From Phycicoccus sonneratiae (GTDB taxonomy: Bacteria; Actinomycetota; Actinomycetes; Actinomycetales; Dermatophilaceae), in contig NZ_JAFDVD010000005.1 in the NCBI RefSeq assembly GCF_016887965.1, forward strand, positions 183,858 through 247,857: a DNA stretch of 64,000 bases. Direction: 5' to 3'. A model generated the notes under the pieces. That model was not told the DNA's origin, did not search any database, and saw nothing but the letters and a program-made list of their open reading frames with translations. Made by a program: the position numbers and the translations under genes. Every line of letters starts with the position of its first letter. The first letter of the stretch is position 1. Positions 47,716-55,696 of the stretch are shown one piece after another.

Positions 47716-48242
47716 GCCGCCCCGGCGCCACCCCCTACGCCGCCGGCGGCCGTCGCCGCCGGAGTCGGGTGCTGCGCTGGGTGGCCGTCGCGCTCGTCGT
47801 CGTCCCGATCGTCGAGGTCGCGGCCATCGTCGCCGTCGGACGGGCCATCGGCGGCTGGCCGACGTTCCTCCTGCTGCTCGCCGAGTCGGCCCTCGGCGCG
47901 GTCATCGTCCGGCGCGAGGGGAGCCGCGCCTGGTCGGCGCTGCGCGAGGCCCTGCGCAGCGGCCGGATGCCGAGCCGCCAGCTCGCCGACGCCGCCCTCG
48001 TCCTCGTCGGGGGGACGCTCCTGCTGACCCCGGGGTTCGTCACGGACCTCTTCGGGTTCTTCGTCATCCTGCCGCTGACCCGACCGATCGCGCGGGTGTG
48101 GCTCGAGGCCGCCGTCGCCCGGCGCCTCCTCGGTCCGTTCGGGGACTGGCCGGGCGGGGGTGGCACCGGTGGTGGCACCGGGGGAGGGGGGCGAGGGCCC
48201 GACGGACCGCCCGACGTCGTCCAGGGTGAGGTCGTCGACTGA
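47712..48242 (+). CDS. fxsA: FxsA family membrane protein
   Basis: Protein of 176 aa. Two to three hydrophobic segments with the FxsA hallmarks VEVAAIVAVGRAIGGWPTF near 35-53 and GGTLLLTPGFVTDLFGF near 100. A glycine-rich tail (GGGGTGGGTGGGG) and an acidic end follow. The E. coli member reduces F exclusion of phage T7 when overproduced; the actinobacterial role is unknown. Coupled to ppm1 by GTGA overlap. Confidence 0.88.
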   Translation: MSRPGATPYAAGGRRRRSRVLRWVAVALVVVPIVEVAAIVAVGRAIGGWPTFLLLLAESALGAVIVRREGSRAWSALREALRSGRMPSRQLADAALVLVGGTLLLTPGFVTDLFGFFVILPLTRPIARVWLEAAVARRLLGPFGDWPGGGGTGGGTGGGGRGPDGPPDVVQGEVVD

Positions 48243-48248
48243 CACGAT

Positions 48249-48283
48249 GAAGCGCCGGCCACCTCGGGGGTGACCGGCGCTTC
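48249..48283. terminator. Bidirectional terminator between fxsA and rbpA
   Basis: A 10-bp perfect stem (GAAGCGCCGG with CCGGCGCTTC), one mismatch, then 4 more pairs around a TCGGG loop. It begins 7 bases after fxsA stop and ends 10 bases before the rbpA stop on the other strand. No T-tract, but the stem and the convergent setting make it a good terminator. Confidence 0.75.
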
Positions 48284-48292
48284 GGGAGCGCG

Positions 48293-48649
48293 TCAGGCGC
48301 TCTTCTTGGTCTTCTCGCCGCGGGACTCGCGCAGGAGCACGAGCCGCTCCTCGAGGAGCTCCTCGAGCTCGGGGATCGAGCGCCGCTCGAGCAGCATGTC
48401 CCAGTGGGTGCGCTGCGGCTTGACCGGCTTGGCCTCGGGCTCCGGGCCACCGCCCTGGAGCTTGGCCACGCCGCCGCACCGGCACTCCCACGTCGGCGGC
48501 ACGTCGGCCTCGACGGAGAAGGGGAGCTCGATGGTGTGGCCGTTGGGGCACAGGTAGGTCGTGATGCGTCGTTCGGAGGGCACGACGTTGTCGTCGGTCT
48601 CCATGCTCAGGGCGCCGAGTCGGCTGCCGCGGAGGCTGCGTTCTGCCAT
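48293..48649 (-). CDS. rbpA: RNA polymerase-binding protein RbpA
   Basis: Protein of 118 aa that binds RNA polymerase and the main sigma factor and stabilises open complexes. It has the basic-linker N-terminus, the core with CPNGH and ECRCGG (metal or fold Cys) and the C-terminal sigma-interaction helices (RTHWDMLLERRSIPELEELLEERL). GGGAGA precedes ATG 48649. The upstream region holds a SigR/SigH-type promoter, matching the known SigR control of rbpA in Streptomyces, and a CRP-like site. Confidence 0.94.
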   Translation of the reverse strand: MAERSLRGSRLGALSMETDDNVVPSERRITTYLCPNGHTIELPFSVEADVPPTWECRCGGVAKLQGGGPEPEAKPVKPQRTHWDMLLERRSIPELEELLEERLVLLRESRGEKTKKSA

Positions 48650-48713
48650 GGGTGTCTCCCGGGGGTTCTTGATGTCCCGACCGGGGTCCTCGCGGTCGGG
48701 TCAATGGTGAGAG

Positions 48714-48739
48714 AACGTGCGCAGGGAGTTCGTTGTTCC
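48714..48739 (-). promoter_or_regulatory. SigR/SigH-type promoter of rbpA
   Basis: Read on the minus strand, GGAAC (48739-48735) and GTT (48716-48714) are separated by exactly 18 bases, the consensus for the disulfide-stress sigma factors SigR (Streptomyces) and SigH (mycobacteria). Transcription would start near 48706, about 57 bases before the rbpA ATG. This predicts induction of rbpA by thiol stress or heat. Confidence 0.7.
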
Positions 48740-48764
48740 GCGTGCCGGCGGACGGGTCGGGCGG

Positions 48765-48782
48765 GTGTGATCCGTATCACAC
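48765..48782. promoter_or_regulatory. CRP/GlxR-like binding site
   Basis: GTGTGAT-CCGT-ATCACAC is a perfect 18-bp palindrome containing TGTGA-N6-TCACA, the CRP/GlxR consensus. Its centre is about 67 bases upstream of the predicted rbpA transcription start, a position that suits activation. It also begins 7 bases past the stop of the MFS gene, so a weak hairpin role is an alternative. Confidence 0.6.
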
Positions 48783-48788
48783 CGCACG

Positions 48789-50348
48789 TCAGACGACCTT
48801 CGGGAGCTCGTTCCCCGCGTCGAGGATGCCCTGCCGGACGTCGACCCGCCGCAGCACGAGGTAGCCGAGGACGAAGAAGATGATGAGCGCGACGATCGCC
48901 GGTCGGTACGAGCTCGTCAGCTGGTGCACGACGCCGAAGGTCAGCGCCCCGAACCACGAGGTGCCGCGTTCCATCGCCTGGTAGAAGGCGAAGAACTCCG
49001 CCTCGCGCGACCGGGGGACCAGCTGCGAGAACAGCGACCGGCTGAGGGCCTGGGACCCACCGAGGACGATGCCGATGAGCACCCCGAGGGCGACGAACGG
49101 GATGAACGCCTTCTCCGGGAGGAAGAACGCCGCGACGACGATGAGCGACCACGCGACGAGGCTGCGCAGGATGGTCCGCCAGGCACCCCAGCGCGAGGAC
49201 AGCCACCCGAAGAGGAGCGCACCGCCGAACGCGACGAACTGGACGAGCAGGATGAGCGCGATGAGCTGGCTCTGCCCGAACTTCAACTGCTCGGCGCCGT
49301 AGAGGCTGCTCGACGAGATGACGGTCTGGATGCCGTCGTTGAAGAAGAGGTAGGCGAGCAGGAAGAGCAGCGTGTTCGGGTAGGCCCGCAGGTCGCGGAA
49401 GGTGTGTCCGAGCTGGGCGAGGCTGCCGCCGACGATGCCGGCGCGCGGGGCGTCGAGGGCGCTCTGCGGTGCGCCGCGCAGGTTCCACATCCCGACGACG
49501 GGGATGAGGGTGAACAGCGCCCACCAGAGCCCCGCCGAGAGGAGGCTGATGCGCACCGCCGTGCCGGTCGTGGCGCCGATCAGCTCGGGCTTGCTGACGA
49601 TGACGAGGTTGGCGGCCAGCAGGAGCCCGCCGCCGAGGTACCCCAGCGCCCAGCCGCGGCTCGAGACCTTGTCGCGGTCGTCCGGGTGGGCGATCCGGCA
49701 GAGGATCGCGTCGTAGACGACGAGCGAGGCACCGAGGCTGATCGAGGCGATGATCATCATCAGGGCGCCGAAGCGCCAGTTGGTGCCGGACAGGAAGTAC
49801 AGGAGGATGCCGGCCGCCGAGCCGGTCCAGGCGAAGACGCCGAGCAGGCGGGCGGGCCGCGGGGTGCGGTCGGTGACGGCACCGACGAAGACGAGGAGGA
49901 CCGCGGAGACGATCGTCGCCAGGGTGACGGTGTACGGAGCCACCGACCCCGGGTCGAGCGGCGCGGTGAGCACGAGGACGACCGTGGCCAGGGCGAGCGG
50001 ACCGATGAGCGCCGAGGGCCGGTACGGCAGCTTCGTGTCGCGGGCGTACGCGACGAGCGAGAGGACGAGCCCGACGAGCAGGACGACGGCGGCGACCATC
50101 GCCGTCCCGGACACCCATCCGGGCAGGTCGGCCGCGGCCGGCACGACGTAGAGGTCGGTCGTGCACGTCGCGTCCTCGGCGAGGCCCGGGCAGGCCGCCT
50201 CGGTGGCGACCTCGGTGAGGTAGGGGCCGAAGAGGACCGTTCCGACGGTGGTGACGAAGGCCGAGTTGGCCCAGTCGTACCAGTACCAGGGACGCTGGTA
50301 GCGGGCGGTCTCCGCGTAGGCCTCCGGGGCCTGCGACTGCGTCGTCAT
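48789..50348 (-). CDS. UMF1-type MFS transporter
   Basis: Integral membrane protein of 519 aa with about 12 hydrophobic segments. The family signature is at the N-terminus (WYWYDWANSAFVTTVGTVLFGPYL, residues 21-44) and in FNDGIQTVISSSSLYG near 335, as in Atg22/UMF1 transporters. Substrate unknown; fungal relatives export amino acids from the vacuole. It lies downstream of the M15 peptidase gene on the same strand. Confidence 0.88.
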   Translation of the reverse strand: MTTQSQAPEAYAETARYQRPWYWYDWANSAFVTTVGTVLFGPYLTEVATEAACPGLAEDATCTTDLYVVPAAADLPGWVSGTAMVAAVVLLVGLVLSLVAYARDTKLPYRPSALIGPLALATVVLVLTAPLDPGSVAPYTVTLATIVSAVLLVFVGAVTDRTPRPARLLGVFAWTGSAAGILLYFLSGTNWRFGALMMIIASISLGASLVVYDAILCRIAHPDDRDKVSSRGWALGYLGGGLLLAANLVIVSKPELIGATTGTAVRISLLSAGLWWALFTLIPVVGMWNLRGAPQSALDAPRAGIVGGSLAQLGHTFRDLRAYPNTLLFLLAYLFFNDGIQTVISSSSLYGAEQLKFGQSQLIALILLVQFVAFGGALLFGWLSSRWGAWRTILRSLVAWSLIVVAAFFLPEKAFIPFVALGVLIGIVLGGSQALSRSLFSQLVPRSREAEFFAFYQAMERGTSWFGALTFGVVHQLTSSYRPAIVALIIFFVLGYLVLRRVDVRQGILDAGNELPKVV

Positions 50349-50440
50349 GGGCCGAAGCGTTCCACACCGGCGGGGTCGGGCGCCGTAGGTCGGGCTACTC
50401 GGTCGGGCGCGTCACCGACCGGGCGACGGTGGGGGAGCGG

Positions 50441-51823
50441 TCAGCCCGCGTACTCCCAGTGCCACGGCTCCGGGAGCGACCCACCGGCCTCGGCCCAGGA
50501 CGGGTGGAACCAGCCGTACAGCGGGGCGTTCTGCCGCATCCACCGGTGGGCGGCCGACCCGAAGTCGTCGACACCGCCGCAGAGGTCGACCGCCCGACCG
50601 AGCCCGTGCCGGCTCGTGCCGGGCTGGGCGGCGAAGCGTCCGCGCTTGGCCTTGACCGAGACCTGCTCGGCGTACGAGCGGTAGGAGTCGGTGATGCACA
50701 GGGGGGTGCCCGTCTGGGCCGCGTACGCCTGGCTCATCGCGCTGAACGCGGCGGCGGCCCGGGGGGCGAGGCGCTCGCCGGGAGCGCCCCACACAGGGCA
50801 GAGGGCGCTCGTGGGGAAGAGGCCGTTGGGGTGGGCGCCGGAGTCGTCGGTGCACGGCTTGCCGACGTGCGCGGTCTCGACGACGGCGAGGGTGAGTGCC
50901 GCCCGGAGCCGCTCGGCGGCCGACCTCGCCGCCGCGCTGCGAGCCCCGACGAGGGCGCCGGCGATCGGTCCGGCCTTGTCGACCTCGGCCATCTGCAGCT
51001 TGCGCAGCGCGCCGATCTTCTCGCGCTGGGCGTTCATCAGGGTGTCGAGCTCGGCCTTGGTCTTCGCGATCTTGGCCCGGGCCGCGGTGGCGGTGGTCTC
51101 GGCCTGCTCGGCGGTGGCGGTGAGCCGCACCTGCTCGGCGGTGAGGACCCGGACCTCCTGGAGCGCTCGGGTGCGCTGGTCGGTGATGTAGGACAGGTCG
51201 CCGAGCGGGTTGCCGACCTCGTCGTCGTCGGTCTGCATCGCGTCGAACATCCCGACGATGTCGGAGTCGCCCCCGCCGCCGGAGTAGACGTCGAAGACCC
51301 AGTCACGGACGACGGCGCGGGCGACGGCCAGCCGCTGCTCGAGGGCGACGAGGTCGGAGCGGGCGGTGGTGGCCTCCTGGCGCGCGGCGTTCTCGGTGTC
51401 CGTGGCGGCGGCAAGGCTCTCGAGGACGACGTTCGAGCGGTCGGAGAGCTCGTCCATCCGGCGCATCTCGGCGGCGACCTCGGAGGTCGAGCTCTCGATG
51501 AGCGCGGCGACCCGGTTGGCCTCGGCGATCTGGGAGGCCAGGACCGCACCGGACACCGGTGCCGGCTCGGCCGGCTCCTCGTGGCCACCGTCGGGGCCGG
51601 GCGGCTTCGGGGTCGCGCTCGGGGAGGGCGACGGCGAGGCGGAGGTGCTCGGGGTCGGCGAGGGGCTGGGGGAGGCGGTCGGGGCGGGGGTCGGCTCCGC
51701 ACCGACGGACACCGCGCCGGAGTGCGGCTCGAGGGGCGAGGCGGACGCGGGAGCGGCGGGGACGAGGAGGGCGAGGCCGACCGCTCCCGAGAGCGCGCCG
51801 ATGACGGTCCGACGGACCACCAT
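50441..51823 (-). CDS. Secreted coiled-coil M15 (VanY-like) peptidase
   Basis: Protein of 460 aa. Signal peptide at 1-27 (TVIGALSGAVGLALLVPAAPASA), a Pro/Ser/Thr-rich linker of repeated SPSP units to about 80, a long coiled coil at about 90-260, and a D-Ala-D-Ala carboxypeptidase-type domain with CITDSYRSYAEQV, SRHGLGRAVDLCGG (His/Asp zinc ligands) and EPWHWEY at the end. The layout resembles wall hydrolases whose coiled coil is used for control, such as RipA/CwlO-type proteins, but with an M15 catalytic end. Upstream in-frame GTG codons encode a near-repeat of VVRRTV, so the start is a little uncertain. Confidence 0.82.
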   Translation of the reverse strand: MVVRRTVIGALSGAVGLALLVPAAPASASPLEPHSGAVSVGAEPTPAPTASPSPSPTPSTSASPSPSPSATPKPPGPDGGHEEPAEPAPVSGAVLASQIAEANRVAALIESSTSEVAAEMRRMDELSDRSNVVLESLAAATDTENAARQEATTARSDLVALEQRLAVARAVVRDWVFDVYSGGGGDSDIVGMFDAMQTDDDEVGNPLGDLSYITDQRTRALQEVRVLTAEQVRLTATAEQAETTATAARAKIAKTKAELDTLMNAQREKIGALRKLQMAEVDKAGPIAGALVGARSAAARSAAERLRAALTLAVVETAHVGKPCTDDSGAHPNGLFPTSALCPVWGAPGERLAPRAAAAFSAMSQAYAAQTGTPLCITDSYRSYAEQVSVKAKRGRFAAQPGTSRHGLGRAVDLCGGVDDFGSAAHRWMRQNAPLYGWFHPSWAEAGGSLPEPWHWEYAG

Positions 51824-52175
51824 CCCCACCACCGTTCGACGCACCGTGACTCGATTCCCATGCCGAAGGACCCCGACGAGCGGGGACCGGCGCACGCCCT
51901 GCATCGTGCGCGTCCGTCCACGATAGGCACTCCGGCGCCCGAACGCGCCGCCTCGGGGGGAATTGGTGGCCGATCGACCGACACCGGTCGGCCGGACGGC
52001 CACACCCGTCACACCGGTACCACGGGAACCGTCCGGGGCCGTCCGGCCGGTGCGTCGTCCACAGGCAGGCCGTCGCGCGCGGTCGTCCACAGGCGGGGCC
52101 GCGACCGTTGCCCCGTCGCCCGGACGGCGGTGGGGTGGGGACCGCACCGATCCACGACCACGAGGGGGTCCACCG
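51824..52175. other. Intergenic region between M15 peptidase and SSB-like gene
   Basis: About 350 bp between divergent genes. It contains a CCCCG-ACGAG-CGGGG hairpin in the peptidase leader (about 51868-51882), a -10-like TATCGT toward the peptidase (complement of about 51922-51927), several GTCCGG/CCGGCC repeats, and a 13-bp direct repeat described separately. No gene seen. Confidence 0.5.
52054..52094. repeat. 13-bp direct repeat with DnaA-box-like cores
   Basis: GTCGTCCACAGGC occurs at 52054-52066 and 52082-52094. Each contains TCGTCCACA, which fits the degenerate high-G+C DnaA box (YYVTCCACA; ideal TTGTCCACA). The pair lies about 80 bases upstream of an SSB-like gene. Possible DnaA-responsive control; chance matches are not excluded. 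Confidence 0.4.
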
Positions 52176-52565
52176 ATGCCCGAGCACGAGGACAACAGGG
52201 TGCGGCTCGTCGGCCGCGTCACCTCCATCGACGAGCCGCGCACCCTGCCGAGCGGTGACGTCGTCCACGGGCTGCGGGTCACCGTGCCGAGGCCGCGCGC
52301 CCGCGGACGGGACCGGCCCGGGGTCGACACCCTCGACGTCGCCTGCTGGAGCCCCGGCACGCGCCGGGTCGCGGCCCGCCTCGTCGTGGGCGCCCGCGTC
52401 GAGGTCGACGGTGCCCTGCGGCGTCGGTTCTTCCGGGCCGGCGGGTCCGCGGCCAGCCGGTACGAGGTCGAGGCGGTGCGGATCCGCCGGGCCCCGGACG
52501 AGGCGGCCGGGCCGGGGGAGGTCAGGAACCGAGAAGCGCCGACGTCGTCAGCCCGCCTAGCCTGA
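52176..52565 (+). CDS. Short OB-fold protein, single-stranded DNA-binding protein-like
   Basis: Protein of 129 aa. The opening NRVRLVGRVTSIDEPRTLPSGDVVHGLRV and later DVACWSPGTRRVAARLVVGARVEVDGALRRRF follow the SSB/OB-fold pattern. It lacks the acidic C-terminal tip of housekeeping SSB, so it is probably an accessory SSB-like protein. ATG 52176 with GAGGGGG upstream. It is followed 4 bp later by the PPOX gene. Confidence 0.72.
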   Translation: MPEHEDNRVRLVGRVTSIDEPRTLPSGDVVHGLRVTVPRPRARGRDRPGVDTLDVACWSPGTRRVAARLVVGARVEVDGALRRRFFRAGGSAASRYEVEAVRIRRAPDEAAGPGEVRNREAPTSSARLA

Positions 52566-52569
52566 CCGC

Positions 52570-53061
52570 ATGAGCGACGTGGCGGATCCCGACAGCACAC
52601 CCCGCAGCCGGGCGGTCCGCCGGCGGGACACCGAACGGCGGCTGGCCCACGACGTCGACCTCTGGGTCGCCTCGGCCTCCGGCGACGGTGTGCCGCACCT
52701 CGTCCCGCTGTCGTTCGACTGGGACGGCGAGTCGGTGCTCCTGGCCACGCCCGCGACGAGCCCCACGGGTCGCAACCTCGCCGCGTCGCGCACCGCCCGG
52801 CTGGGCCTGGGGCCGACGCGGGACGTCACGCTCGTCGAGGGCGAGGTCGAGGTGGTGGCCCTGGGCGACCTCCCGCCGGCCGCGGCGGACCGGTTCGCGG
52901 AGCGGACGGGGTTCGACCCGCGCGCGGAGGACGGGGACTACGCCTGGTACCGGGTGCGGCCACGGGTGGTGCGGGCGTGGCGCGAGGCCGACGAGCTCCC
53001 GGCCCGCGAGCTGATGCGCGACGGTCGGTGGCTCGTCGAGGCCGCGGGGGAGGGGCGATGA
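52570..53061 (+). CDS. PPOX-class flavin/F420-dependent oxidoreductase
   Basis: Protein of 163 aa with the split-barrel fold of pyridoxamine-5'-phosphate-oxidase-like enzymes: LWVASASGDGVPHLVPLSFDWDG near 31, LATPATSPTGRNLAASR near 58 and VEGEVEVVALGDLP near 88, like the TIGR03667-type F420 group. TAGCCT lies 6 bases before ATG 52570, so it can be expressed separately. Its stop overlaps the UvrA-like start. Confidence 0.85.
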   Translation: MSDVADPDSTPRSRAVRRRDTERRLAHDVDLWVASASGDGVPHLVPLSFDWDGESVLLATPATSPTGRNLAASRTARLGLGPTRDVTLVEGEVEVVALGDLPPAAADRFAERTGFDPRAEDGDYAWYRVRPRVVRAWREADELPARELMRDGRWLVEAAGEGR

Positions 53062-55421
53062 GCGAGGCCGACCGGCACGACGTCATCCGGGTGCAGGGCG
53101 CGCGAGAGAACAACCTCAAGGACGTGAGCATCGAGCTGCCCAAGCGGCGGCTCACCGTGTTCACCGGGGTCTCGGGCTCGGGCAAGAGCTCGCTGGTCTT
53201 CGGCACGGTCGCCGCGGAGTCGCAGCGGCTCATCAACGAGACCTACAGCGCCTTCGTCCAGGGCTTCATGCCGTCCCTGGCGCGGCCCGAGGTCGACCGG
53301 CTCGAGGGCCTGACGACGGCGATCATCGTCGACCAGGAGCGGATGGGCGCCAACCCGCGCTCGACGGTCGGCACCGCCACCGACGCCAACGCCATGCTGC
53401 GCATCCTCTTCAGCCGTCTCGGGGACCCCCACGTCGGCCCCCCGACGGCCTTCTCGTTCAACGTCCCGACCCGCGTCGCCAGCGGGGTGATGTCCACCGA
53501 GAAGGGCGGGCGCACCGAGAAGAACGTCGTCCGCAAGGCGGTCTACCTCGGCGGCATGTGCCCGCGCTGCGAGGGCATGGGCCAGGTCAACGACATCGAC
53601 CGCAGCGCCCTCTACGACGAGACGAAGTCGCTGCGCGAGGGGGCGCTCACCGTGCCCGGGTACTCGATGGACGGCTGGTACGGCCGGCTGTTCGAGGGGA
53701 TGGGGCTGCCGATGGACCGGCCCATCGCCTCGTTCACCGCCACGCAGCTCGACACGATGCTCTTCGCCCCGCCGACGAAGATCAAGGTCGAGGGCGTCAA
53801 CCTCACCTTCGAGGGGATCATCCCGCGCATCCAGAAGTCGATGCTCTCCAAGGACCCCGAGGCGATGCAGCCGCACGTCCGGCGGTTCGTCGAGCGGGCG
53901 GTCACCTTCCAGACCTGCCCCGACTGCGGCGGCACCCGGCTCGGCCCCGAGGTGCTGGCCTCGCGCATCGCGGGCAAGAACATCGCCGACCTCTGTGCGA
54001 TGCAGATCAGCGACCTCGCCGAGTGGGTTCGCGCGCTCGAGCAGCCCTCTGTCGCACCGCTCCTCGCGGGGCTGCAGCACCTCCTCGACTCGTTCACGAC
54101 GATCGGCCTCGGGTACCTGTCGCTCGACCGGCCGGCCGGGTCGCTCTCCGGGGGAGAGGCGCAGCGCACGAAGATGATCCGCCACCTCGGGTCGGCGCTC
54201 ACCGACGTCACCTACGTCTTCGACGAGCCGACGATCGGCCTGCACCCCCACGACATCCAGCGGATGAACGACCTGCTGCTGCGGCTGCGCGACAAGGGCA
54301 ACACCGTCCTCGTCGTCGAGCACAAGCCCGAGACGATCGCCATCGCCGACCACGTCGTCGACCTCGGTCCCGGCGCCGGGTCGGCCGGGGGAGAGGTCTG
54401 CTTCGAGGGGCCGGTCGAGGGGCTGCGGGGGAGCGGCACGGTGACGGGCCGCCACCTCGACGACCGGGCGCGGCTCAAGGACACCGTCCGGACGCCCACC
54501 GGGGTGCTCGAGGTGCGCGGCGCGTCGACGCACAACCTGCGCGACGTCGACGTCGACCTGCCGCTCGGCGTCCTGTGCGCCGTCACCGGGGTCGCCGGCT
54601 CGGGCAAGAGCTCGCTCGTCATGGGCTCGGTCGCCCGACGGGACGGCGTCGTCGTCGTCGACCAGGGCGCCATCAAGGGGTCCCGGCGCAGCAACCCCGC
54701 CACGTACACCGGTCTGCTGGAGCCGATCCGCAAGGCGTTCGCGAAGGCGAACGGCGTCAAGCCCGCCCTGTTCAGCTCGAACTCCGAGGGGGCGTGCCCC
54801 ACGTGCAACGGCGCCGGGGTCGTCTACACCGAGCTCGGGGTCATGGCCACCGTCGAGTCGACCTGCGAGGACTGCGAGGGCCGCCGCTTCCAGGCCGAGG
54901 TGCTCGAGTACGCCCTCGGCGGGCGGAACATCGCCGAGGTGCTCTCGATGCCCGTCACCGAGGCCGAGGCGTTCTTCGCCGGCGGCGAGAGCCGGGTGCC
55001 GGCGGCCCACGCCGTGCTGCAGCGGCTCGCCGACGTCGGGCTCGGGTACCTCACCCTCGGGCAGCCGCTCACCACGCTGTCCGGCGGTGAGCGCCAACGG
55101 CTCAAGCTCGCGGCGCGGATGGGCGAGCACGCCGAGGTCTACGTCCTCGACGAGCCGACGACCGGGCTGCACCTCGCCGACGTCGAACAGCTGCTCGGGC
55201 TGCTCGACCGGCTCGTCGACACGGGCACGTCGGTCCTCGTCATCGAGCACCACCAGGCGGTCATGGCCCACGCCGACTGGATCGTCGACCTCGGCCCGGG
55301 CGCCGGCCACGACGGCGGACAGGTCGTCTTCGAGGGCACACCCGCCGAGCTCGTCGAACGGCGGCACACCCTGACCGGCGAGCACCTCGCGGCGTACGTC
55401 GGGGCGTCGACGAGCCCCTGA
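53058..55421 (+). CDS. Short UvrA-like ABC ATPase (UvrA2/DrrC type)
   Basis: Protein of 787 aa with two ABC ATPase units: Walker A GVSGSGKSS near 35 and GVAGSGKSS near 515, signatures SLSGGEAQR near 365 and TLSGGERQR near 675, and zinc-finger Cys pairs CPRC, CPDC, CPTC and CEDC. It is about 160 residues shorter than canonical UvrA, the shortening being in the N-terminal half where UvrA binds UvrB. Such proteins protect against DNA-binding drugs in some actinobacteria. ATG overlaps the PPOX stop by 4 bp. Confidence 0.9.
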   Translation: MSEADRHDVIRVQGARENNLKDVSIELPKRRLTVFTGVSGSGKSSLVFGTVAAESQRLINETYSAFVQGFMPSLARPEVDRLEGLTTAIIVDQERMGANPRSTVGTATDANAMLRILFSRLGDPHVGPPTAFSFNVPTRVASGVMSTEKGGRTEKNVVRKAVYLGGMCPRCEGMGQVNDIDRSALYDETKSLREGALTVPGYSMDGWYGRLFEGMGLPMDRPIASFTATQLDTMLFAPPTKIKVEGVNLTFEGIIPRIQKSMLSKDPEAMQPHVRRFVERAVTFQTCPDCGGTRLGPEVLASRIAGKNIADLCAMQISDLAEWVRALEQPSVAPLLAGLQHLLDSFTTIGLGYLSLDRPAGSLSGGEAQRTKMIRHLGSALTDVTYVFDEPTIGLHPHDIQRMNDLLLRLRDKGNTVLVVEHKPETIAIADHVVDLGPGAGSAGGEVCFEGPVEGLRGSGTVTGRHLDDRARLKDTVRTPTGVLEVRGASTHNLRDVDVDLPLGVLCAVTGVAGSGKSSLVMGSVARRDGVVVVDQGAIKGSRRSNPATYTGLLEPIRKAFAKANGVKPALFSSNSEGACPTCNGAGVVYTELGVMATVESTCEDCEGRRFQAEVLEYALGGRNIAEVLSMPVTEAEAFFAGGESRVPAAHAVLQRLADVGLGYLTLGQPLTTLSGGERQRLKLAARMGEHAEVYVLDEPTTGLHLADVEQLLGLLDRLVDTGTSVLVIEHHQAVMAHADWIVDLGPGAGHDGGQVVFEGTPAELVERRHTLTGEHLAAYVGASTSP

Positions 55422-55450
55422 ACCTGCCGGCGTCGTGGTCGGATGGAGCG

Positions 55451-55615
55451 ATGGATGCCATCTGGTGGGTCGTCATCGTCCTCACCGTGCTCATCGGGGC
55501 CGGCGGCGTGCTCTACGCGCTGTGGCATGGAGAGCGCGGTCCGTCCCGGGGGGCCGGGGCGGGATCGGAGTCCGCTGCGGTGGACCGGTCGGAGCCGGGG
55601 TCGGAACGCCGATAA
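55451..55615 (+). CDS. 54-residue single-pass membrane protein
   Basis: Very small protein starting MDAIWWVVIVLTVLIGAGG, one hydrophobic segment at 4-25, then an Arg/Gly/Ser/Glu-rich tail ending at TAA 55613-55615. GGATGGAG precedes the ATG. Not recognised; codon use and a clean helix support a real gene, but it is short. Confidence 0.5.
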   Translation: MDAIWWVVIVLTVLIGAGGVLYALWHGERGPSRGAGAGSESAAVDRSEPGSERR

Positions 55616-55696
55616 TCGACATTATGTCATTAAGCGGTGGGCCGAGGCCTCTCTCGACCTCCCCCGGAGCGGTCCCGGCCGACCTAGGCTGAGCGG

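Noticed and set aside
48765..48782. Palindrome read as a terminator for the MFS gene
   Set aside because: The stem is only 7 bp with few G/C pairs and no T-tract; the exact TGTGA-N6-TCACA spacing fits a regulator site better, although a dual role is possible.
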